Source: Pseudomonadota bacterium
Lineage (GTDB): Bacteria; Myxococcota_A; Polyangia; Polyangiales; Polyangiaceae
Direction of reading: 5' to 3'
Length of the DNA stretch: 22,099 nucleotides
NCBI GenBank assembly: GCA_023402175.1
Contig: JAEXCN010000221.1
Coordinates: 1 to 22,099 of the forward strand
Shown one piece after another: positions 15,917-22,099 of this stretch (within the stretch, counting starts at the first letter, position 1; each line of letters opens with the position of its first letter). The position numbers and the translations under genes were made by a program. Under the pieces are notes generated by a model. That model saw only the letters and a program-made list of their open reading frames with translations, ran no database searches and was not told the DNA's origin.

Positions 15917-17713
15917 TCACCGCGGGACGGGGGCCTCGATCGTCGTGATCGGTCGGAGGCCCATGCCGCCGGGGTAGCCGTAGCTCGCGTCGAGGTCGAT
16001 GCCCCACACGGTCAGCGAGAATGAGCCCTCGCTCTTCGCCTCGTGACGGCCGTAGCCGCATTCGCCGCCGTCGAACCGCTGCGGCTGGAAGTGGTCGGTC
16101 AGCGTGACCCAAGCGTATTCGTAGTCGCCGTTCTCGCCGACCGGCTTGAAGTCGCCCACCGCTCCTGCGCACCCGAGCTCGACGGGGAGGAAGCCGGACG
16201 GCGTGCGCCGCCTGACGATCGTGAGCGTCGTCGTCGAGTAGGTGTGATCGGTGAAGAAGACGTACCGGTCGAGGAACTGATCGGACGGCACCACGTTGAC
16301 GTAGTCAGGATCGCCGAGCGTCCTGCCCGGGATACCGGAGGTGCTGTTGTACATCGAGCCGGTCATGTACACGGCGGCGTAGAACGGATGCTCGGCGTCC
16401 TGGCTCTTCACGCTGACGATACGGTTCGTCATGAAGGTCGCCACCTCGCCGGCGGCGAGCGTGACCGGCGCCTCTGGCGGCCGCTCCGGATCGTAGTTCA
16501 GGACCGTTCCATCGACCGCGCCGACGAATCTCCAGGGGACGGCCTTTTCGAGCCCGGCGCTCACGCGTGGTCGATAGGGAACCAGCGCATACTCGCTGCC
16601 CCACGACGACAGAGGCGGGATCTGCTGGTGGAGCGCGTCGCAGAAGCTCATCGTCGTCGGAATGTTGTGGCACTCGGCGCCCCCGAACATGCCGATAGGC
16701 TTGTTCGAGACGACGGCGCTGCCGGTCAGCTCGTCGAGCTGGGTGATCTGCACGACCTCGCCACGGCCGAGCGTCCACGTCGCGGCCGCTCCCCGGGCGC
16801 TGCCCGTCAGCCCGATCCCGTCGCTGATGTCGGCTTTGGGGAGGATGCGAATTTCGGTCTCGTCCTCGTCCGCGACGAGCTGGAGCGAAGTGCGTCGTCT
16901 GTACTGCCCTGCGATGTCCTTCGCCTCGAACCCAGGCATCGGGCTCACCGCGAGGTAGTTCGTGCTCCACGAGGTGACAGGCAAGAGGAGCGTCGCCGCC
17001 GGTATCTGCGAGCCCGCGCCTCCATACGGAAAGATCGAATACGCGCTGACGGGCGCGCTCGTCATGAGACGAAACGCCTTCGTCCGCGCCGTGCCGTGGA
17101 GGATCGGATCCTCCTTCACGGCAGGCTCGACCGCCGCAGGACAGGGATACTTGGCGTTCGGCGTCCCGGCGAGGAAGACGATCGCGACCTGGCCGGGCGC
17201 GAGCGCTCCTTCGAGTCGGGTATAGGTCACGCCGGTTCCGGCGCCCTCCAGGAGGAAGGTCGATCGCGTGATGTCGAGCGCATCGGCGCCATGAGCCGCG
17301 CTGATCGTCACCGGCTGCTCCCACGTGTTCGCCAGCAGGGCGGCATAGCAAGAGCCCTGCTGGCCTTCCGTCGCGCTGTCCGGCGGCAGGGTCCAGAACG
17401 AGCAGCCGGCGGAGCCTTTGGAGAGCGCCGCGGCCGTGCACCCGTCGACGCACGCGCCCTCCCCGCACCCCTGTCCCGGACCACACTCCTCGATCACGCG
17501 GTCGTCACAGCTGCTCAGCACCTTCTTGAGGTCGCGCGAGCAGCGGAGGCCCTCGCACGCGTCGCTGCCGGCCTCCGCCGGGTCCTGGCGACCGAAATCT
17601 CCCGGCGGCCCGTCGAAGCCGCCCTCTCTCGACGAGCACGCGACACCGATCGTCACGATGACGCCTGCCGCTGCCGCTCGTCCTCTCGTCAGCCTCGAGC
17701 GCATGCCCTGCAT
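15917..17713 (-). CDS. IgGFc-binding-domain lipoprotein, cassette 2
   Basis: 598 residues from ATG 17713. The frame extends to 17791, but that would overlap the RCC1 gene by 47 bases, while 17713 has a GAAGGG ribosome-binding site 9 bases upstream and begins the signal sequence. The lipobox-like end is 'IGVAC' (Cys26). The eight-Cys N-terminal mini-domain has nearly the same spacing as the paralogue at 6358-8184. The IgGFc-binding domain shows 'PYGGAGSQIPAATLLLP', 'WGSEYALVPYRPR', 'GTVLNYDPERPPEAP', 'AGEVATFM' and a final 'YGYPGGM'. It is the last gene of cassette 2. Unlike its counterpart it is not overlapped with the RCC1 gene: 31 bases separate the ATG from the end of the RCC1 frame. Ligand unknown; secretion likely. 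Confidence 0.85.
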   Translation of the reverse strand: MQGMRSRLTRGRAAAAGVIVTIGVACSSREGGFDGPPGDFGRQDPAEAGSDACEGLRCSRDLKKVLSSCDDRVIEECGPGQGCGEGACVDGCTAAALSKGSAGCSFWTLPPDSATEGQQGSCYAALLANTWEQPVTISAAHGADALDITRSTFLLEGAGTGVTYTRLEGALAPGQVAIVFLAGTPNAKYPCPAAVEPAVKEDPILHGTARTKAFRLMTSAPVSAYSIFPYGGAGSQIPAATLLLPVTSWSTNYLAVSPMPGFEAKDIAGQYRRRTSLQLVADEDETEIRILPKADISDGIGLTGSARGAAATWTLGRGEVVQITQLDELTGSAVVSNKPIGMFGGAECHNIPTTMSFCDALHQQIPPLSSWGSEYALVPYRPRVSAGLEKAVPWRFVGAVDGTVLNYDPERPPEAPVTLAAGEVATFMTNRIVSVKSQDAEHPFYAAVYMTGSMYNSTSGIPGRTLGDPDYVNVVPSDQFLDRYVFFTDHTYSTTTLTIVRRRTPSGFLPVELGCAGAVGDFKPVGENGDYEYAWVTLTDHFQPQRFDGGECGYGRHEAKSEGSFSLTVWGIDLDASYGYPGGMGLRPITTIEAPVPR

Positions 17714-17722
17714 GGTGAAAGA

Positions 17723-17728
17723 CCCTTC
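17723..17728 (-). promoter_or_regulatory. Ribosome-binding site deciding the IgGFc gene start (cassette 2)
   Basis: GAAGGG on the minus strand, 9 bases before the ATG at 17713. It supports independent initiation here, in contrast to the ATGA coupling seen at the equivalent junction of cassette 1. Confidence 0.55.
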
Positions 17729-17744
17729 ACTTTCGAACAGCTCG

Positions 17745-19148
17745 TCACGGAAATACGACGCGGACCGGCGTCGGGTGCGGAGCGTCGTCACGAGCGCCGG
17801 TCCCGAGCTGTCCAGATCGGTTGCTCCCCCAGCACTTCACTTCCCCGCTCGCGAGGAGCGCGCACGCTGCGCCGTCGTTGATCGCCACCTGTACGGCGTG
17901 GCCCTCGAGCGATCGCGCCGGGCGAAACGTCGGTGAGAATGGCTTGCCCTGGTAGACGAACGCGACGCCTCCGTCGGTGACGGCCCCGCCGCCGAGCTGT
18001 CCGAGGTCGTCGACGCCGCAGCAGAGCACCGTGCCGTCGGTCGCGCGCACGCACGTGTTCTTGCTCGTGAGCGCGAGCTGCTGTGGGAAGACACCCGGCG
18101 GGAGAGGCAAGGACACCCGCGCGGGCGTCTCCTCGACGTTGCCGAGCCCGGTGCACAGCTCGCCGTACTTGTTGGTGTTGCCCCAGCAGTAGACCTCGCC
18201 GTTCGCGATCACGCAGGCATGACCTTCGGCGCGACCGGCCCGCGCGGTCGTGACGGCCTCTGCGGCGATCTCCGTTACGCCCGTCAAGGAAGGGATGGGC
18301 AGCGCGACGAAGCTCGGATGATCGACGGGGACCGACGACTCGCGACCGAGCAGCAATCCCCACGTCCGTACCGCGCCGCTTTCCGAGAGCGATGAGCCGG
18401 TCGTCGTACGGACGACGCGATCGTCGATGCTCGCGAGAGCGGGAGAGCCGATGTACGGCGTCGGCCCGCCGCGCGCGAGCAGCCCCGCGTTGTTCAGACC
18501 CCAGCACGCGAGCTTGCCGGAGGCGAGGACCGCGCACGTGTAGAGATCGTTGACGTCGACCCGCACGGCCTTCTCGGCGAGCGCCACGACCGAGGGCACC
18601 GGATGCGGCTCGCCGTCGGAGGGAGCCTCCGTGTCTGTGAGGCCGAGCTGTCCGTAGTCGTTGCGCCCCCAGCACTTCACGACGCCGTCGTTCTGGAGGG
18701 CACACGCGCTCTGCCGCGCGCTGATCTGAGTGACGCCGGCGAGCCCCTCGATGCGCGTCGGCGCGGAGGGCGCGCCGGAGGAGGCGTCGACGCCGCTCCC
18801 GAGCGACCCGCTCACGTCGGTTCCCCAGCAAGACACCGTCCCGTCGGAGAGGAGCGCGCAGAAGAAGCCTTCCGCCCCGGCGATCTGCGTCGCACACGGG
18901 GTCGTCGTACAGACGACCGGCTCGGCCGCGCCGTCGGTCGACGTGCGTGCATCGGTCGGTTCGGAGGCGGCGTCCCGCGCGTCCTCCGGATCCGCGTCCG
19001 GCGCCGAGTCGGTCCCGGCGTCGTCGGGGCCGAGCGCGTGGTCATCGTCGCCGTCGCAGCCGAAGAGCACCGCCGCGTTCGCCGCGATGGCGGCGCCGAG
19101 GAGCAAGAGCCCGCCAGGGAATCTCACCTTGGCCCTCGCTTCGATCAT
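17745..19148 (-). CDS. RCC1-repeat lipoprotein, cassette 2
   Basis: 467 residues from ATG 19148, sharing ATGA with the propeller B stop; AAGGTG lies about 8 bases upstream. The same frame stays open for about 2 kb further upstream, but that part is an out-of-frame reading of the propeller genes. The signal sequence ends in a good lipobox, 'AVLFGC' (Cys31), followed by an Asp/Ala/Thr linker. Seven RCC1-type repeats follow, such as 'CALQNDGVVKCWGRNDYGQLG' shortened variants and 'CALLASGEVKCWG'. Six have a Cys pair; the fourth ('SESGAVRTWG') lacks both, as in the cassette 1 paralogue. One repeat has 'LCCG' in place of 'CWG', giving an extra Cys. It is probably a disulfide-braced, secreted seven-bladed propeller used for binding. 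Confidence 0.87.
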   Translation of the reverse strand: MIEARAKVRFPGGLLLLGAAIAANAAVLFGCDGDDDHALGPDDAGTDSAPDADPEDARDAASEPTDARTSTDGAAEPVVCTTTPCATQIAGAEGFFCALLSDGTVSCWGTDVSGSLGSGVDASSGAPSAPTRIEGLAGVTQISARQSACALQNDGVVKCWGRNDYGQLGLTDTEAPSDGEPHPVPSVVALAEKAVRVDVNDLYTCAVLASGKLACWGLNNAGLLARGGPTPYIGSPALASIDDRVVRTTTGSSLSESGAVRTWGLLLGRESSVPVDHPSFVALPIPSLTGVTEIAAEAVTTARAGRAEGHACVIANGEVYCWGNTNKYGELCTGLGNVEETPARVSLPLPPGVFPQQLALTSKNTCVRATDGTVLCCGVDDLGQLGGGAVTDGGVAFVYQGKPFSPTFRPARSLEGHAVQVAINDGAACALLASGEVKCWGSNRSGQLGTGARDDAPHPTPVRVVFP

Positions 19149-20350
19149 GGGGTCACCTTGTGAAGCGCGATGCGATCTCCGACGACCCAGATATCCCCCG
19201 GGCCGCTCCCGTCGATCGCGTAAAAGTCGTTCTCGACAGGCAGGTTCGTCAGCGAGATCGCGGCCGCGCGCCAGGTCGTGCCGTCCCAGCGCTGGAGCGT
19301 CCCGTGATCGCCCACCGACCACACGCCGTCCTTGGAAGTCCCCCAGATATCGTTGTGTCGGAAGAACGTGTCGTAGAGGGCCCGGCCGTCGAACGTGTAC
19401 ACATGCGGGTCGTCGCCTCTCGTCCCGTGGAAGAAGAAATAGCAATCGAGGATGTACTGGCGCCGCGTTCCGATGAGCCAGATGTCCCCGTCCGCCACCA
19501 TCGTCCCCCGGCGCGGCTCGCCGGGGTCCCAGCAATACGTATTCGGGATGGTGATCTCGCTCATGCCGAACGCATACGTCCAGCCGGAGGGCTCCGCTGT
19601 CGCGCGCTGCATGGGGATGCTCATCCCGTATGCGGTGCTGACCGTCGACACCCAGAGATCGTCGTGTCCTAGGCGGCCCCAGACGGCGGTGAACTTCGGA
19701 TTGTCTTCGCGCAGCGAAACCGGATCGATCGACCAGCCGTCGGCGGATTGATAATGCAGGAGCTCGGGCCCCGTCGCAGCGTAGATGTCGCCCGGACCGA
19801 TGCCGTAGATCGAGACCACGCTCTCGCCGATCGCCGCGGCCGGAAGCGCGACCTCGGTCCACGTGATGGTGGCCGGCGTCGCGCCCGTGCCGTGCAAGAA
19901 GCCGCTCTCGCCGCCGACCCAGATATCGGTCGGACCGCTGCCCCAAATCGAAAGGAGGCGAAGGCCGTCGGAGCGTGTGTGGCTGACCGACCAGGCGGCG
20001 CCGTCGTAGCGAAGGACGTCGCCTTGATCGGTGACCGCCCACGCGGTGCCGTGCCCGTCGCTCCACACGGCGCGGAGGACGCGGTCGGATGGGAGCGCCG
20101 TGTGGCACCAGCCTTCGTCCGTGCACGTCCTCGCTTCGATCGCGTCCGCCGGCGCGTCCGCACTGGCGTCGCGCTCGGCGCCGCCTTCGCCGTCCTCCTC
20201 GCCCGGGAGGCGTGCGTCGCTCGGGCCGCCATCCACGGGAGGACCGTCGAGCGGCTCCGCCGAGCCCTCGCTGCACGCGAAGGCAGCGGCGGCGAGGGCC
20301 GACAGGCTCATGAAGAGGAATGTCGTCTGGCGATAGCTCGATCGAGTCAT
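19145..20350 (-). CDS. Propeller B lipoprotein, cassette 2
   Basis: 401 residues from ATG 20350, sharing ATGA with the propeller A stop; GGAG lies 8 bases upstream. The longer frame to 20671 reads as Arg/Gly-rich shadow sequence and is rejected. The signal sequence ends 'AAAFAC' (Cys26), followed by a Gly/Asp/Glu linker. The mature part starts 'CTDEGWC', and about seven blade motifs follow: 'GTAWAVTD', 'PTDIWVGG', 'GDIYAATG', 'DDLWVST', 'GDIWLIG', 'DGVWSVGD' and 'GDIWVVGD'. It closes 'ALHKVTP', matching the paralogue at 9529-10824, and both shared ends show that the two are true counterparts despite diverged middles. Function unknown; no catalytic residues are recognisable. Probably on the cell surface or in the periplasm. 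Confidence 0.82.
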   Translation of the reverse strand: MTRSSYRQTTFLFMSLSALAAAAFACSEGSAEPLDGPPVDGGPSDARLPGEEDGEGGAERDASADAPADAIEARTCTDEGWCHTALPSDRVLRAVWSDGHGTAWAVTDQGDVLRYDGAAWSVSHTRSDGLRLLSIWGSGPTDIWVGGESGFLHGTGATPATITWTEVALPAAAIGESVVSIYGIGPGDIYAATGPELLHYQSADGWSIDPVSLREDNPKFTAVWGRLGHDDLWVSTVSTAYGMSIPMQRATAEPSGWTYAFGMSEITIPNTYCWDPGEPRRGTMVADGDIWLIGTRRQYILDCYFFFHGTRGDDPHVYTFDGRALYDTFFRHNDIWGTSKDGVWSVGDHGTLQRWDGTTWRAAAISLTNLPVENDFYAIDGSGPGDIWVVGDRIALHKVTP

Positions 20351-21573
20351 GGCGTAAGCTCCGCGCCGGCGTTCCGGCGCTCGGTGAAGCGCAAGACGAT
20401 TCCCTCGCCGACGATCCAGACGTCGTCGGGCCCGCTGCCCCAGATCCCGTAGAGGTTCGGCTTGGGACCCGGCGGGAGGCTGACGGGCGAGGAGCTCCAG
20501 CTCGAGCCGTCGAAGTGGAGGACCGTGCCGTCGTCGCCGACCGCCCAGACGTCGTCCTTGCTGCTCCCCCACACCGCCCGGAGGTCCTGCTGCGTGGGTG
20601 AAGGGACGATCTCCCACGGGCCGACGCCCGCGCGGTGATGGCGGATCGTCCCCCGATTTCCGACCGCCCAAACGTCGTCAGGGCCCGTCCCCCACACGCC
20701 GCGGAGGGCCGCCGTCGCCTGAGTCTCGAGCAGATCGAACACGGTGGGGACCTCGGCGTCGTACGACACCGTCCGGGCGCGATAGCTCTTCCCCCGGTCT
20801 CCGACCGCCCAGACGTCACTCGCGCTGCTGCCCCAGATCGCGCGAATGACGGCGCAATCACCGTTGTACTCGCAGGTAGCGACGCCCTGCCACGCGACGC
20901 CACCTTCCGGGTCCGGGATCTTGTGCCAGAGCTTGATCGACGGGAAATTGATCTTGTCGCCTCCCCCGATCCACACGTCGTCAGGGGACAGCGCCCAGAC
21001 CGACGTGAGCGCAGGCAACAAGTCCCAGGCGTAGTCCGGCGCGAGCGTGGGCATGGGCGTCCACGCCGTTCCGCCGTCGCTCCCGACGCCGCCGTGGAAG
21101 AAGATGGCCGGCGTGCTGACGGCCCAGACATCACTGGGGCCGCTCCCTCCGACGCCGAAGAGCGTGTAGGACGATCCTGTCGAGAAGTCGCGCCAGCTGG
21201 CGCCGTCCCAGTGGATGACGGAGCCGGCGGCGCCGACGGCCCAGACGTCGTCCTTTCCGCTACCCCAAATGCTCGTCAGCGCCCGGCGAGGATCGGCACC
21301 CGTCTCGAGGGGACACCACTCCGTCTCTTCGCACGGAGGCGCGTAGCCGGTGCAACTCGCGTCGCCGTCCCCACAAGCGTCGACGCTGGCGTCCGTCACG
21401 CCGCTCGCTCCGTCGTTCCCGGGAATGACGCTCGGCGCGGCGTCCGGTTCATCGCCTGTCGCGTTCGCGTTGGCGCAGCTCGTCGCCAGAGGCAGTGTCG
21501 CGAGCGAGCTCGCGGCGACGAGCACGAGCAGCGCGCTGCGCGCGCTCCGGAGCGTGGGATATGCGGTCTTCAT
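20347..21573 (-). CDS. Propeller A lipoprotein with seven DVWAVG repeats, cassette 2
   Basis: 408 residues, ATG at 21573, sharing ATGA with the cysteine-repeat gene stop. The signal sequence ends 'LATSC' (Cys33), then an Asp/Ala/Gly linker and a short Cys-bearing stretch ('CEETEWC'). Seven regular blades can be counted, each centred on 'G(S/T)..DDVWAVG'. They are 'KDDVWAVG', 'SDVWAVS', 'DDVWIGG', 'SDVWAVG', 'DDVWAVG', 'DDVWAVG' and 'DDVWIVG', often followed by 'G.V.H(F/W)DG.SW'. This is the clearest propeller in the window and shows the blade count for the divergent ones. It lies between the cysteine-repeat gene and propeller B, exactly as in cassette 1. No enzyme motif is seen; a binding role on the cell surface is inferred. 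Confidence 0.87.
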   Translation of the reverse strand: MKTAYPTLRSARSALLVLVAASSLATLPLATSCANANATGDEPDAAPSVIPGNDGASGVTDASVDACGDGDASCTGYAPPCEETEWCPLETGADPRRALTSIWGSGKDDVWAVGAAGSVIHWDGASWRDFSTGSSYTLFGVGGSGPSDVWAVSTPAIFFHGGVGSDGGTAWTPMPTLAPDYAWDLLPALTSVWALSPDDVWIGGGDKINFPSIKLWHKIPDPEGGVAWQGVATCEYNGDCAVIRAIWGSSASDVWAVGDRGKSYRARTVSYDAEVPTVFDLLETQATAALRGVWGTGPDDVWAVGNRGTIRHHRAGVGPWEIVPSPTQQDLRAVWGSSKDDVWAVGDDGTVLHFDGSSWSSSPVSLPPGPKPNLYGIWGSGPDDVWIVGEGIVLRFTERRNAGAELTP

Positions 21574-22099
21574 TTCGTCTCGATTCCACCGTCACACGGC
21601 TCCATCAGGCATATGCCCTCGATGCACGGCTGGCCCGCGGCCGTATCGCAACGAACACCGCACGCGCCGCAATGCGCGATATTGGTCTTCAGGTTCGTCT
21701 CGCAGCCGTTTGCCGGGTTTCCGTCGCAATCTCCCCATCCCGGCTCGCACTCGTCCACGCACACGCCCTTGCGGCACATGCCGAGCCAGTGCTTTCCAGG
21801 GTCGCGGGTGCAGGCGTTCCCGCAGGCTCCGCAATCGTTCGCGTCGGTGAGGAGATTCGCGCACCATTTCCCGCGATAGGTCGAGCAGAGCGTCTCGCCA
21901 GCAGGGCAGACGCAGCCGAAGCTTCCGTCGCGGAGGTACGTGCACTCCTGGTCCGGCGCGCACTGCTTCCCGCACGCACCGCAGTTGTTGACGTCTCCAG
22001 ACAGCGTGAACGGGATGTTGCCGATGCTCGTCTCGCAGCCGTCCGACTCGGCGTGCGTGAGGTCACCGTTGCAGTCCGCATAGCGGATGCTTCCGAGAT
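21570..22099 (-). CDS. Cysteine-repeat (CGACG) lipoprotein, cassette 2 (5' end off the window)
   Basis: The frame is open from the right edge to a TGA at 21570-21572, giving about 175 C-terminal residues; the start and signal peptide lie beyond the window. Three modules are visible: 'NNCGACGKQC', 'NDCGACGNAC' and 'AHCGACGVRC'. Two are coupled to 'CNGD...DGCE' and 'CDGNPANGCE'. The end 'GQPC.EGICLMEPC' parallels 'GQAC.VGKCVVEPC' of the protein at 12050-13231, so the two are counterparts. The stop overlaps the propeller A start as ATGA. By analogy with cassette 1, a regulator and perhaps a sigma factor may lie just to the right of the window. No internal stop is present in the visible part. Confidence 0.85.
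   Translation of the reverse strand, partial: LGSIRYADCNGDLTHAESDGCETSIGNIPFTLSGDVNNCGACGKQCAPDQECTYLRDGSFGCVCPAGETLCSTYRGKWCANLLTDANDCGACGNACTRDPGKHWLGMCRKGVCVDECEPGWGDCDGNPANGCETNLKTNIAHCGACGVRCDTAAGQPCIEGICLMEPCDGGIETK

Noticed and set aside
17745..21134. A single 1129-codon open frame on the minus strand
   Set aside because: Only its last 467 codons are real (RCC1 protein from ATG 19148). The upstream part is an Arg/Ser-rich out-of-frame reading of propellers A and B, which have signal peptides, blade repeats and ATGA junctions in other frames.

Overview
The window looks like chromosomal DNA from a high-GC deltaproteobacterial-type organism, most likely a myxobacterium of the Polyangia (Polyangiales). 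The evidence is indirect. Codon third positions are strongly G/C. There are many long lipoproteins whose mature N-termini are Asp/Ala/Gly-rich ('DAG..D'). RCC1-type and 'DVWAVG'-type propeller proteins, CGxCG cysteine-repeat proteins and IgGFc-binding-domain proteins sit together, which is a combination I associate with that group. No marker gene confirms the taxonomy. I see no rRNA, tRNA, CRISPR array or insertion sequence.

Left part (1-6395), ordinary chromosomal genes: the 3' end of a DUF58 protein is translationally joined to a TgpA-like membrane transglutaminase. A crotonase-family protein follows on the minus strand, then a GTP-dependent PEP carboxykinase (pckG) with a strong hairpin behind it. 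Last comes a DUF1704/'QEGLA' zinc metallopeptidase-like protein.

Right part (6358-22099), all on the minus strand: this holds two tandem paralogous copies of a five-gene set of predicted secreted lipoproteins in the same order. In transcription order these are a cysteine-repeat (CGACG) lipoprotein, propeller A, propeller B, an RCC1 seven-repeat lipoprotein and an IgGFc-binding-domain lipoprotein. Cassette 1 (13231 to 6358) is preceded by an ECF-type sigma factor (14573-13971) and a one-TM protein that is probably its regulator (13974-13228). Upstream of those is a signal-peptide protein with a barrel-like C-terminus (15695-14655). Cassette 2 (beyond 22099 to 15917) runs off the right edge inside its cysteine-repeat gene.

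Nearly every junction is a 4-base ATGA/GTGA stop-start overlap. The two exceptions are a 26-base overlap and a 29-base gap. This implies coupled translation and co-production of the proteins. Each propeller has about seven blade-like motif copies, and both RCC1 proteins have seven repeats. The simplest reading is that each cassette encodes one cell-surface assembly built from three seven-bladed propellers, a disulfide-rich stalk or linker protein and an IgGFc-domain protein, with the linked sigma factor deciding when it is made. No function is known to me for such a set. The duplication with strong divergence suggests two versions with different partners. A short fragment resembling the start of a response regulator lies between the two cassettes and may mark a rearrangement boundary.
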